In this document: one piece after another, positions 25,778 through 34,774 of the stretch
Position numbering within the stretch: position 1 is the stretch's first letter
Layout of the letters: each line of letters starts with the position of its first letter
DNA from: Clostridia bacterium
GTDB taxonomy: Bacteria > Bacillota > Clostridia > Christensenellales > Aristaeellaceae
Assembly: GCA_017464305.1 (NCBI GenBank)
Contig: JAFUDS010000026.1
Span: forward strand, 124,001 to 188,000
Length of the DNA: 64,000 nucleotides
Direction: 5' to 3'
Made by a program: the position numbers and the translations under genes
The notes under the pieces: generated by a model
Database searches by the model: none
The model's input: the letters and a program-made list of their open reading frames with translations, nothing else
What the model was told of the DNA's origin: nothing

Positions 25778-27139
25778 TTATCCGATCAAGAGATCTACAT
25801 TCGCGTAGCGATAATTTTCACCCGTCGGCTTCTTCTTCAGGAAGCCCATGCTAATGGTCAGCACCCCTACCCGTCCAAAATACATCAGCAGCATGATCAG
25901 GACCTGAGCTGGCCAACTCATTCGGGCTGTCCCTCCGGCGCTGAGTCCCACGGTTCCCACCGCGGAAATCGACTCATACAGCGCGTCCGTTAGATCCATG
26001 GGAGAGGTTGCGCAGACCAGCAGGGCGCTGAAGAAGGCCAGGCTGATCATCAGAATGAAAATCATGATCGCGTTCATCACGTGATCGTCCGTAACGGTTC
26101 GATGAAACACCCGGACAGTATAATTCCCCCGCATTCTGTTCCACAGGAACATGAGTAGCACCACAAAGGTAACCGTCTTCAGGCCGCCGGCGGTGGAACC
26201 GGAGGAACCGCCGATAAGCATCAGAAACATGGAAAACCCTTTTCCCGCAGGCGTCAGAGCCCCCTGATCCAGCGCTGCAAAGCCGGCGGTTCGAAGTGTC
26301 ATGGATTGAAAAAAGGCGGCCAGGATTTTTTCAAAGAAGGAGAAGGCCCCCATGGTCGCGGGATTATTCCATTCCACTGCGGCGATGACCACTGTGCCCA
26401 AAGCTAGCAGCGCGCCACTGGTCAACACCACCAGCTTGGTATACACGCTCCATTTCGAGGGCTTTTTCTTTCGAAGAATATCGTCCCAAACCAGGAATCC
26501 CAGGCCCCCCAGAATGACCAAGGCGCTCAGGGTCAGGCAGACGAAAGGATCCTTCTGATACAGGGCCATGCTGGAGCTAGGGGCTCGAAATCCAAGAATA
26601 TCAAACCCTGCGTTGCAGAAAGCGGAAACGGCATGGAAGATTCCTAATTTCAGGGACTGTAGAAAGGAATACTCCCGAGAGAAACGCAACGTCAGCAGCA
26701 GAGCCCCCAAGCCCTCCACAATAAAAGCCCGGTACAGCAGGCGTTTTTGATGATCAATCACATCCCCCATATTCTGGATGCCGATGGCTTCCGCCATGAC
26801 CATTTGCTGCTGGATGGAGATTTTTCGTTTCAGGCTGAAATAAGTCAAGGAGGCAGCGGACATAAAGCCAAGGCCGCCGATTTCAATCATGATCAGAATG
26901 ATGACCTGTCCGAAGCCGCTCCATTGAGTCCAGGTATCCCGCAAGGTCAGCCCGGTAACGCAGGTAGCGGAGGTGGCAGTAAACAGGGAGACTAAAGCTC
27001 CTGCGGAGCGGCCATCCCGGGAGGAGACCGGAAGATTCAAAATAGCCGCGCCGAGAAGGATGATCCCTAGAAAAGTCAGGGCGATGACCCTGCTGATGCT
27101 GACGCTTCGACGTTTTTTCTTCCGGAGCTTTGACTGCAT
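25778..27139 (-). CDS. ktrB: KtrB-like potassium transporter subunit
   Basis: A 453-residue member of the TrkH/KtrB superfamily. Four pore loops are recognisable: TSATCVTGLT, FCNAGFDILG, LRTAGFAAL and SAVGTVGLSAG, each with the selectivity-filter glycine. The intramembrane loop region GGSSGSTAGGLKTVTF is present. A basic N-terminus (LRKKKRRSV) faces the cytosol. It is the first gene of its operon, with a good promoter upstream, and pairs with KtrA. Whether uptake uses sodium cannot be told. Confidence 0.94.
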   Translation of the reverse strand: MQSKLRKKKRRSVSISRVIALTFLGIILLGAAILNLPVSSRDGRSAGALVSLFTATSATCVTGLTLRDTWTQWSGFGQVIILIMIEIGGLGFMSAASLTYFSLKRKISIQQQMVMAEAIGIQNMGDVIDHQKRLLYRAFIVEGLGALLLTLRFSREYSFLQSLKLGIFHAVSAFCNAGFDILGFRAPSSSMALYQKDPFVCLTLSALVILGGLGFLVWDDILRKKKPSKWSVYTKLVVLTSGALLALGTVVIAAVEWNNPATMGAFSFFEKILAAFFQSMTLRTAGFAALDQGALTPAGKGFSMFLMLIGGSSGSTAGGLKTVTFVVLLMFLWNRMRGNYTVRVFHRTVTDDHVMNAIMIFILMISLAFFSALLVCATSPMDLTDALYESISAVGTVGLSAGGTARMSWPAQVLIMLLMYFGRVGVLTISMGFLKKKPTGENYRYANVDLLIG

Positions 27140-27197
27140 GGAGCCGAACTTCCTTTCCCAAAACGATAGGATTGCCGATCATCTTTTACTGTTGGCA

Positions 27198-27226
27198 ATT
27201 TTACCACTTTTCTCCCGGCCTCACAA
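27198..27226 (-). promoter_or_regulatory. Promoter for ktrB-ktrA
   Basis: On the minus strand TTGTGA (27226-27221) and TAAAAT (27203-27198) are 17 bases apart. The opposite strand has a candidate -10 TAAGAT at 27301-27306 for trkA, but with no convincing -35. Confidence 0.75.
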
Positions 27227-27340
27227 CCGGAATTCTGGGGCTTCTCATGGTGTAAATCTTACGATTCTGTGAAATTCTTTCCTTTCGGAGAAAATAGTGC
27301 TAAGATAGCATGAAATCCTTTTGGAAGGGTGTTTTTTGTT

Positions 27341-28705
27341 ATGCGTATTATTCTGATCGGCGCCGGAAAAGTAGGCCACATTCTGGCGGACCGATTGACC
27401 GCGGAAGAGCATGATGTCACCATCATTGACAGAAACGAAGAGGTCATTGACCGTTGTCAGGATTCTATGGACGTTATGTGCATCAAAGGCAACGGTGCCA
27501 ACGCCAGAACTCTGGTGGAAGCCGGGGTGGATCGGGCGGATATCGTCATCGCCACCACAGCGGGCGATGAGACCAACATGCTCTGCTGTCTGATCGCCAA
27601 GCGATTAGGCGCAAAATATACCATTGCTCGGATTCGGGATCCGGAATTTAATGAAAGTCAAATGCTGCTGCAAAATGAGATGGGAATCGACGTGGCCATC
27701 AATCCGGAGCGGGCCACTGCCCTGGAAATCAGCAAGCTGCTTCGATACCCCTTTGCCGGCAGCATCGAATCCTTTGCTCGGGGCCAGGTTGAAATGGTAG
27801 AGTTTCGCGCCCAGAAGGATGATTCCATCGTCGGCATTCCTATGAAAAACCTATCCTCTAAATTGCCGAACATCCCCCAGGTGTTGTATTCCATGGTGGA
27901 GCGGGATAATCAGGTGATTATCCCCGGGGGCGATTTCTTTATCGAGCCGGGAGATAAGGTACATATCGCCGGAAACATGGTGAACATCACCAATTTTTTC
28001 CGCTATCTGGGCCGCAATTCTCTGAAAGTGCGAAGCGTCATGGTCATGGGCGGCGGCAAAATCACCTATTATCTGGCCCGCATGATCATGCCCGTGGGGA
28101 TTCATATGACCATTTTTGAGGTCAACGCGGAAAAGGCCCGTTCTCTCAGCGAACAGTTCCCCAAAGCGGATATCATCCTGGGGGACGGAACGGATCAGGA
28201 TCTGCTGGAGGAGCAGGGGCTCACCCAGATGGACGCCTACATCTCCCTTTCCAGCCGGGACGAGGAGAACCTGATGACCGGAATGTACGCTTCCCGAAAA
28301 GGGGTGCCGAAGGTCATCGCCAAGAATACCCGAACCACCTATGCCGATATCCTGAATCAGCTGGGCCTGGATTCCATCGTCAGCCCCCAAAGCATTACCT
28401 GTTCCACCATTTTGCGCTATGTCCGAGCCCGGGAGCACAGCAAGGGGACGGAGATTGAGCGCCTGTACCGCCTGGCGGAGGGAAAAGCGGAGGCCATCGA
28501 ATTCATCGCCCGCAAGGGAGATTCCTATATTGGCATCGCTTTGAAGGATTTGAGCATTCGTCCAGGCAACCTGGTGGCGGTGATTCTTCATCAGGGAAAG
28601 GTCATCGTCCCCTTTGGTAATGATAAAATCGAAGCGGGAGATCATGTTGTCATCATCTCCCGCGAATCAGGGATCGGTGATTTGAACGAGGTGCTCTATC
28701 GATGA
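27341..28705 (+). CDS. trkA: TrkA potassium uptake regulatory protein (two RCK units)
   Basis: A 454-residue TrkA with duplicated RCK_N-RCK_C units. The first nucleotide-binding motif is IILIGAGKVGHILAD, the second VMVMGGGKITYYLAR. Each half ends in an RCK_C domain (for example YIGIALKDLSIRPGNLVAVI in the second). It is the first gene of the second potassium system and overlaps trkH by 4 bases. It starts at ATG 27341 after GGAAGGG. The window thus has both a single-unit KtrA and a double-unit TrkA. Confidence 0.95.
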   Translation: MRIILIGAGKVGHILADRLTAEEHDVTIIDRNEEVIDRCQDSMDVMCIKGNGANARTLVEAGVDRADIVIATTAGDETNMLCCLIAKRLGAKYTIARIRDPEFNESQMLLQNEMGIDVAINPERATALEISKLLRYPFAGSIESFARGQVEMVEFRAQKDDSIVGIPMKNLSSKLPNIPQVLYSMVERDNQVIIPGGDFFIEPGDKVHIAGNMVNITNFFRYLGRNSLKVRSVMVMGGGKITYYLARMIMPVGIHMTIFEVNAEKARSLSEQFPKADIILGDGTDQDLLEEQGLTQMDAYISLSSRDEENLMTGMYASRKGVPKVIAKNTRTTYADILNQLGLDSIVSPQSITCSTILRYVRAREHSKGTEIERLYRLAEGKAEAIEFIARKGDSYIGIALKDLSIRPGNLVAVILHQGKVIVPFGNDKIEAGDHVVIISRESGIGDLNEVLYR

Positions 28706-30159
28706 ACAGGAAGTTAATTCTTCGCCTGCTGGGCGCCATCCTGGCCATCGAAGCGATTGCCATGGTTCCTTCCCTGCTGATCTCCCTGTATTTTCAGGAT
28801 GGAGACAGCCTCGTGCTCGGGCTGTGCGCGCTGGGGATGCTCGTTCCGGGCCTTTTACTATGGTACGTGATGAAAGCTCCCCAAGGGACGCATCTGCGGC
28901 TTCGGGAAGGCTTTATCGTGGTGGCGCTGGGCTGGCTGGTGCTCAGCCTGGGCGGTGCGCTCCCCTTCTTCTTCTCCGGCCGCTATCCAAGGTTTGAGGA
29001 TGCCTTCTTCGAATCTGTTTCCGGGTTTACCACTACCGGGGCTACCGTGCTGACGGAATTCGAAGGTTTTCCCCGGGGCATCATGTTCTGGCGCGCAACC
29101 ACCCACTGGGTGGGTGGCATGGGGGTGCTGGTTTTAACGCTGGCGTTGCTTCCCCGGCTGACGGGGCGCACCTCCCATTTGGTCAAGGCAGAAAGCCCCG
29201 GCCCTTCTCTCAGCAAGCTGGTTCCTCATACCGGGACCACGGCCAAGCTGCTATACCTGATTTATATGGCGCTTACCGGCATGGAATTCCTGGCTCTGCT
29301 GCTTTGTGGGCTTTCTCCCTATGACGCCGCGATGCACGCCCTGTCCAATGCCGGAACCGGCGGCTTCAGTAATTATGGCAGCAGCGTAGCCGCCTTTCAG
29401 AATCCCGCGGCGGAAGCGGTGATTACCGCGTTTATGTTCATGTTTGGCGTCAACTTTGCCCTGTATTATCGCTTCTTGATCGCCGGACCCAAGGACAAGA
29501 TTCGCTCCTTCTTCCGGGATGAGGAATTCCGGTGGTATTTCGGAGCCACCGTGACCTTTATGGTGCTGTTAACCCTGCTGAATCTGTCCTTCTATCAAGG
29601 AAACTGGGTCAGTTCCTTCCGTTACAGCGCCTTTGAAATCGCCTCCGTCTTTTCCACCACCGGTTTTGCTACTACAAATTTCAATGATTGGTCCGTGGCC
29701 GCGCAAATGCTGATTTTCCTGGCTATGTGGTTGGGCGCCAGCGCCGGCTCTACAGCTGGCGGCATCAAGTTTATTCGGATTCTGCTGTTGAGCAAGGTGG
29801 CCCGCCGCTCGGTGCGTGCCACCGGACAGCCGAAGAAGGTACAGGTCATTCGTCTGGACGGGAAAGCCGTGGATGAAAACATGCTGAACCAGATCGCGAT
29901 CTTCGCCATTGTTTACATCACTCTGGTTATTGCTGGCGGTTTTCTTCTGTCCCTGGAGGGGAAGTTTTCCGCCATGGATAATCTTTCCGCCGCCCTGACC
30001 TGTGTCAGCAATGTGGGTCCGGCCTTCGGCGCGTTGGCCAGCGATTTTGCCGGGTACGGCATATGGGGAAAGCTGTTATGCTCCTTCCTGATGCTGGCCG
30101 GGCGGTTGGAGCTTTTCCCTATGCTGATTCTGTTCACAAAACACGCCTGGACGAAGTAA
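28702..30159 (+). CDS. trkH: TrkH potassium transporter subunit
   Basis: A 485-residue TrkH. It has the two extra N-terminal helices of TrkH compared with KtrB, and four pore loops: SGFTTTGATV, SNAGTGGFSNYG, FSTTGFATTNF and CVSNVGPAFG. WLGASAGSTAGGIKFIRI is the conserved intramembrane hinge. It overlaps trkA, so both are made together. It probably forms the potassium-conducting partner of TrkA in a second uptake system next to the divergent Ktr pair. No terminator is clear after the stop. Confidence 0.95.
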   Translation: MNRKLILRLLGAILAIEAIAMVPSLLISLYFQDGDSLVLGLCALGMLVPGLLLWYVMKAPQGTHLRLREGFIVVALGWLVLSLGGALPFFFSGRYPRFEDAFFESVSGFTTTGATVLTEFEGFPRGIMFWRATTHWVGGMGVLVLTLALLPRLTGRTSHLVKAESPGPSLSKLVPHTGTTAKLLYLIYMALTGMEFLALLLCGLSPYDAAMHALSNAGTGGFSNYGSSVAAFQNPAAEAVITAFMFMFGVNFALYYRFLIAGPKDKIRSFFRDEEFRWYFGATVTFMVLLTLLNLSFYQGNWVSSFRYSAFEIASVFSTTGFATTNFNDWSVAAQMLIFLAMWLGASAGSTAGGIKFIRILLLSKVARRSVRATGQPKKVQVIRLDGKAVDENMLNQIAIFAIVYITLVIAGGFLLSLEGKFSAMDNLSAALTCVSNVGPAFGALASDFAGYGIWGKLLCSFLMLAGRLELFPMLILFTKHAWTK

Positions 30160-30235
30160 AACTCTATTCGCATAGCGTCTGGAAACGGTTTCTCTCTGCC
30201 CCAGGGCGGAGATCCCATCGGAAGGAGAACGATCA

Positions 30236-31825
30236 ATGTCTTCAGACACCAGGAAATCGATCGCCCGCGGGGTATCCATCCTCAGTCTGGCTGGAATCGT
30301 GTGCAAGCTGATCGGCCTGCTTTTCACCGTGCCGCTGACCCGGATCATCGGCTCGGAGGGTTTGGGAATTTATCAGTCCGTTTATCCCACCTATAATCTG
30401 CTGTTAACCCTCTCCTCCGCCGGGTTGCCAGTGGCGGTTTCTCGTATGGTCAGCCAATATCTGGCAAAGGAGGATCCCCGGAACGCTCACCATGTTTTTA
30501 AAACAGCGCTTTGGCTGCTGACGGGGTTGGGCTGCGTCTGCATGATCCTGATGCTGGCGGGGAATGGTGCGCTGACCGGCTGGGTGCGGGAGCCTCGGGC
30601 CTCCCTGGGCTTTACCGCCATAGCCCCCTGTCTGGCCATCGTCTGTGCTCTTTCCGCTTTTCGAGGCTTCATGCAGGGGCAGCAAAACATGAAGCCCACT
30701 GCCATTTCCCAGATTGTGGAACAGGTGGGCAAAGTGACCTTTTCTCTGCCCCTGGCTTACTTTGGCACCAAGCAGAGCCTGGCCCTGGGCGCGGCTGGGG
30801 CACTGTTGGGTATCACCCTCAGCGAAGCTTGCGCTACCCTGGTGGTAGCCATCATCTACTTCCGCCGCCGTCGTGCCTTCCTGGATCGGCCTCAACTGGC
30901 TCACCAGGCCGCCGCTTCCACAGGCGCCCTGGCGAAGCAGCTGTTTTCAATCTCCATTCCCATCACCATCAGCGCTTGCATCGTCCCCCTTGCTCAATTC
31001 GTGGATTCCGTCATGATGGTGCCGCGGATGATGGATTCCGGTTTGACCAACGAGGTGGCCCGCTCCCTGTATGGCGTTTTCTCCGGGCTGGTTATTCGCC
31101 TCATCAATATGCCCACCGCCCTGGCGCTGGCCATCGCCATGAGCCTGGTGCCTGCCGTTTCCGCGGCCCAGGCGGTGCATGATGAGGAAGGGACGAAGGC
31201 AGCCTGCCATCAGGGCTTGAAGCTGGCGTTCCTGATAGGTTTTCCTTGTTCCATTGGGATGAGCGTGCTGGCAAAGCAGGTCTTTGGATTCCTGTATTAT
31301 GAAAGCCTGGCGCCGGAGCAGTTCCAGGTGGGCTGGGAGCTGCTGACTGTATCCAGCCTAACCATTGTCCTGTTCACGGTGGTGCAAGCCACCAGCGGGA
31401 TTCTGCAGGGATTAGGCAAGCAGCGGATTCCCATGTACACCCTGATCGCCGGGGTCAGCTGCAAAATCCTGATGAATTACATCCTGGTTGGCATTCCTGG
31501 TGTCAATATTCACGGTGGACCCTTTGCCTCCATCGTATGCTATTCCGTTTCCATGATTCCCAATCTATATTTCGTCTGTAAATACGCCCATCTCTCCTTC
31601 CAGTGGAAGGAATGGGTGATGAAGCCAGGCCTGTGCGCGGCAGCCATGGGGCTCGTGGTATGGGGACTCCGCAGCGTTCTGCCCTTCCATCGTGTCTTTA
31701 CCCTGGTGGAAGTCGCCTGTGGTGTAGCTGTATATGGATTGGTGGCCTTGAAGCTGGGGGTTGTCTCCAAATCAGAGATCTCCTCCCTCACCCATCGTCT
31801 GCGCCGGAAAGGAAAGAAAGCCTAA
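30236..31825 (+). CDS. SpoVB/YabM-like polysaccharide or lipid flippase (MOP superfamily)
   Basis: A 529-residue integral membrane protein with about 14 helices. It starts with SIARGVSILSLAGIVCKLIG and IIGSEGLGIYQSVYPTYNLL, a typical beginning of the SpoVB/Wzx/MurJ group of peptidoglycan-precursor or oligosaccharide flippases. LSAFRGFMQGQQNMKPTAIS and ATSGILQGLGKQRIPM are further family motifs. The two genes after it are mazG (YabN) and rqcP (YabO), exactly the order around Bacillus yabM. The substrate is presumably a lipid-linked envelope precursor. The ATG follows GGAAGGAGAA, 76 bases after trkH. Confidence 0.9.
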   Translation: MSSDTRKSIARGVSILSLAGIVCKLIGLLFTVPLTRIIGSEGLGIYQSVYPTYNLLLTLSSAGLPVAVSRMVSQYLAKEDPRNAHHVFKTALWLLTGLGCVCMILMLAGNGALTGWVREPRASLGFTAIAPCLAIVCALSAFRGFMQGQQNMKPTAISQIVEQVGKVTFSLPLAYFGTKQSLALGAAGALLGITLSEACATLVVAIIYFRRRRAFLDRPQLAHQAAASTGALAKQLFSISIPITISACIVPLAQFVDSVMMVPRMMDSGLTNEVARSLYGVFSGLVIRLINMPTALALAIAMSLVPAVSAAQAVHDEEGTKAACHQGLKLAFLIGFPCSIGMSVLAKQVFGFLYYESLAPEQFQVGWELLTVSSLTIVLFTVVQATSGILQGLGKQRIPMYTLIAGVSCKILMNYILVGIPGVNIHGGPFASIVCYSVSMIPNLYFVCKYAHLSFQWKEWVMKPGLCAAAMGLVVWGLRSVLPFHRVFTLVEVACGVAVYGLVALKLGVVSKSEISSLTHRLRRKGKKA

Positions 31826-31827
31826 AA

Positions 31828-33267
31828 ATGACAAAACAAAAGATTACGGTCATTCCTCTGGGGCCAGGCGCCCCTGAGCTGTTAACACTGCAGGCGGCGG
31901 AGCGGCTGCAGGAGAAAAAAACTCCCCTCTTCCTGCGCACGCGCCACCACCCGGTAGCACAATGGCTCACGGAGAGGGGCATCCCTTTCCAGGACCTGGA
32001 TGAATTCTATGACAAATATGAGGATTTTGACCAAATGCACGAGGCCATGGCCGCCTTCCTGTGGCAGGAAGCCGCGAGGCAGCCTTTGCGCTTGGGGGTC
32101 ATGGATCCCGCCAGCGATGGCGCTATCGCCAGCCTGCGGCACACCTGCCCGCAGGAAGGGGAATTGCAGATTCTTTCCGGCGTTAGCGCGGAGGATGTAG
32201 TCCTCAGCGGGCTGCCAGGGCAAATGATGACAGATGGGCTGCTGCAGCGGTTTTCCGCTACACGCTTCCTCTCCGCGTCCTACCATCCGGAGAATCCATT
32301 GCTGATTATCGAGATCGATTCCGTACTCTTGGCTGGACAGGTGAAGCTGAAGCTGGGAGAGCTCTATGATGATGAGCAGGAGGTCTGCTTTTTCCCGCCG
32401 TCAGAAAAGACGGAAAGGGTTCCTAAGCTGATCCCGCTGTATCAACTGGACAGTCAAAGGGCTTATGATCATACCTCGGCGCTGTATCTACCCGGCGTAG
32501 ACTATCAAAGCCGGCGTCGCTTTACCTTCCAGGACCTGACAGAGATCGTCGCCCGGCTCCGGGCGCCGGACGGCTGCCCCTGGGATCGTGTCCAGACCCA
32601 TGAAACCCTACGCCCCTATATGGTGGAGGAAGCCTGGGAAGCAGTCAATGCCATCGAAGATCAGGATATGGATCACCTGGCGGATGAATTGGGAGATGTG
32701 CTGTTCCAGGTGATGATTCATGCCTCTGTGGGCGAAACCTTCGATGAGTTTTCCCTGACGGATGTAATTTCAGGCATCTGCCGGAAGATGATTCATCGCC
32801 ATCCTCATGTGTTTCAGCATGCGCAAGGAGAATCTGCGGAGGAAATTGCCCAGGGCTGGGAAGCACAGAAACGGGCGGAGACTGGCAGCAAAACGGTGGG
32901 AGATACGCTGAATGATGTCTCCACTTCCCTGCCAGCCTTGAAGTATTCCATCAAAATGTATAAAAAGCTGGCACAGCTTCCTGCGCTGCGCAGAAATCCT
33001 GAGGAGATCGTGGTGGAGATTCAAGCGCTGAGTCAGGGGTTGACTGATGGGACGGCCTTGGATGAAGAGAAAATGAGCCAACTGCTGATGAAGTGCACGG
33101 AGCTTTGTTATCGAACGGATCAGGACGCGGAGATTCTGCTGCATCGAGGGGTGGAGCGGATGAAGCAACGATACCAAAAGGCGGAAAAACGCATCTATCA
33201 GGATCAAAAAGAACCGGAGCATCTGACCCTGGAACAGCTGAATAAATATATGGAAAAGGAGAATTAA
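31828..33267 (+). CDS. mazG: YabN-type tetrapyrrole methylase - MazG pyrophosphohydrolase
   Basis: A 479-residue two-domain protein. Residues 1-220 resemble the TP-methylase fold (ITVIPLGPGAPELLTLQAAERL, then FDQMHEAMAAFLW). The C-terminal half is MazG, an NTP pyrophosphohydrolase: RLRAPDGCPWDRVQTHETLRPY, the metal-binding VEEAWEAVNAIED and HLADELGDVLFQVMIHA. The role is probably to clean the nucleotide pool. The frame is open from 31603 inside the flippase gene, but ATG 31828 has a ribosome binding site (AAAGGAAAG) and starts the conserved domain two bases after the flippase stop. Confidence 0.95.
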   Translation: MTKQKITVIPLGPGAPELLTLQAAERLQEKKTPLFLRTRHHPVAQWLTERGIPFQDLDEFYDKYEDFDQMHEAMAAFLWQEAARQPLRLGVMDPASDGAIASLRHTCPQEGELQILSGVSAEDVVLSGLPGQMMTDGLLQRFSATRFLSASYHPENPLLIIEIDSVLLAGQVKLKLGELYDDEQEVCFFPPSEKTERVPKLIPLYQLDSQRAYDHTSALYLPGVDYQSRRRFTFQDLTEIVARLRAPDGCPWDRVQTHETLRPYMVEEAWEAVNAIEDQDMDHLADELGDVLFQVMIHASVGETFDEFSLTDVISGICRKMIHRHPHVFQHAQGESAEEIAQGWEAQKRAETGSKTVGDTLNDVSTSLPALKYSIKMYKKLAQLPALRRNPEEIVVEIQALSQGLTDGTALDEEKMSQLLMKCTELCYRTDQDAEILLHRGVERMKQRYQKAEKRIYQDQKEPEHLTLEQLNKYMEKEN

Positions 33268-33270
33268 GCG

Positions 33271-33543
33271 ATGCGGCTGGATAAATATTTGAAGGTTTCT
33301 CGGATTATTAAGCGGCGCACCGTCGCCAATGAAGCCTGCGCTGGAGGCCGGGTTACTGTGAACAGCAAGATAGCCAAGCCCGGGGCCGATGTAAAGCCTG
33401 GGGACATCTTAACTATTCGCTTTGGCGAGCATGTGGGAAAATATGAGGTGCTTTCCATTGCTGAAACGGTCCGGAAGGAGCAGGCGGATCAAATGTATCG
33501 CATTCTGGAGGAGGATGCTGCCGCCGCGCAGGAGAGAGCATGA
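33271..33543 (+). CDS. rqcP: S4-domain RNA-binding protein RqcP (YabO)
   Basis: A 90-residue single S4-domain protein: [28 protein letters not shown], with [15 protein letters not shown] after it. RqcP is known in Bacillus to help RqcH make alanine tails on stalled peptides in ribosome quality control. Here it lies 3 bases after mazG, as in Bacillus. The C-terminus is rich in Ala and Glu. The stop codon overlaps the ATG of ispDF. Confidence 0.93.
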   Translation: MRLDKYLKVSRIIKRRTVANEACAGGRVTVNSKIAKPGADVKPGDILTIRFGEHVGKYEVLSIAETVRKEQADQMYRILEEDAAAAQERA

Positions 33544-34721
33544 TGAAAGAAAAAGTATATGTCATCTTGCTGGCTGGGGGCTCTGGAACCCGGATGCATG
33601 CCGGGGTCAATAAGGTGCTTCTGCCAGTGGCCGGGATTCCCTGTATCGCTCGCAGCGCGCTGGCTTTTTCCCCCTTTGCGGATCATTTGATCCTGGTGGG
33701 CAAGCTGGAGGAAGAAGCGGCCCTGCGACAGGCGATGGCGGAAATCGCCTTGCCCTTCCCAGTTTCTTTCGCCCCGGGGGGCGTCACCAGGCAGGAATCT
33801 GTGCACCATGGGCTGCAGCTGCTCAAAGAAATGGAATCCGAGGACGCTATTGTTCTCATCCATGACGGTGCCCGATGCCTGGTAGAGGAAAAGGTAATTC
33901 AGGCCGCGCTGGATTCCGTTTCCATGCATGGCAGCGGCATCGCCGCTATCCCAGCGACAGATACCTTGCGCCAGGCGGACGAGCATTTCCAAGTGGGTTG
34001 TACGATTCCGCGAGAAAATGTTTGGGCCATGCAGACACCTCAGGCCGCCAGGCTGCATGCTTTGCTATCCGCATTTGATCAGGCAGAGCAAGAGGGATTT
34101 TTCGGCACCGATGACGCCGCAATTCTGGCCCATGCGGGTTATCCGGTTTTTCTCTCTCCAGGCAGGCGGACGAATTTGAAGCTCACCACGCAGGAGGATT
34201 TAATCATGGCAGAGGCAATCTTACAGGAAAAACCATATCCCGATCTGCGGATTGGTCAGGGGTATGACGTGCACCAGTTGACCACCGGGCGTAAATTGAT
34301 CCTCTGTGGCGTGGAGGTACCCCATACCCACGGGCTCCTGGGCCACAGCGACGCGGACGTGGCGCTGCACGCATTGATGGACGCGCTGCTGGGGGCTGCT
34401 GGACTGGGGGACATAGGTCGGCATTTTCCGGATACGGATATGCAGTACAAAGGGATTGATTCCATGAAGCTATTGGCTGCTGTGATGGAAAAGCTGACGG
34501 AAGCTGGATTCCGCCCTGTCAATGTGGACCTTACCATCGTGGCACAGCAGCCTAAGCTGGCGCCCTATATTCCGCAGATGGCGCAAAATGTCGCTTCCGC
34601 GCTGCGATTGCCAATAAATCAGGTGAATGTAAAAGCGACCACTACAGAGCGCCTGGGCTTTGAGGGGCGCATGGAAGGAATTTCTTCCCAAGCTGTCTGT
34701 CTACTACAAAAAATGGCCTAA
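33540..34721 (+). CDS. ispDF: Bifunctional IspD/IspF enzyme of the MEP isoprenoid pathway
   Basis: A 393-residue fusion. Residues 1-230 are IspD (2-C-methyl-D-erythritol 4-phosphate cytidylyltransferase): [46 protein letters not shown] and DDAAIL. Residues 235-393 are IspF (cyclodiphosphate synthase): [10 protein letters not shown] with the zinc Asp/His, [31 protein letters not shown], and [11 protein letters not shown]. IspE acts between them in the pathway but is not in the window. Dxs, the pathway's first enzyme, is at 52.7 kb. The fusion is well known in alphaproteobacteria and epsilonproteobacteria and less usual in Clostridia. Confidence 0.96.
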   Translation: MMKEKVYVILLAGGSGTRMHAGVNKVLLPVAGIPCIARSALAFSPFADHLILVGKLEEEAALRQAMAEIALPFPVSFAPGGVTRQESVHHGLQLLKEMESEDAIVLIHDGARCLVEEKVIQAALDSVSMHGSGIAAIPATDTLRQADEHFQVGCTIPRENVWAMQTPQAARLHALLSAFDQAEQEGFFGTDDAAILAHAGYPVFLSPGRRTNLKLTTQEDLIMAEAILQEKPYPDLRIGQGYDVHQLTTGRKLILCGVEVPHTHGLLGHSDADVALHALMDALLGAAGLGDIGRHFPDTDMQYKGIDSMKLLAAVMEKLTEAGFRPVNVDLTIVAQQPKLAPYIPQMAQNVASALRLPINQVNVKATTTERLGFEGRMEGISSQAVCLLQKMA

Positions 34722-34728
34722 GAGAATC

Positions 34729-34751
34729 GGCCCATCCCGATGGGGTGGGTC
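34729..34751 (+). terminator. Possible terminator after ispDF
   Basis: GGCCCATCCC and GGGGTGGGTC form a 10-pair stem, with two G-U pairs and a 3-base loop. The T-rich tail is weak, so the call is tentative. It lies between the convergent ispDF and the secreted protein gene. Confidence 0.5.
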
Positions 34752-34774
34752 GATTACTTTGGCGATCTGTTAGA

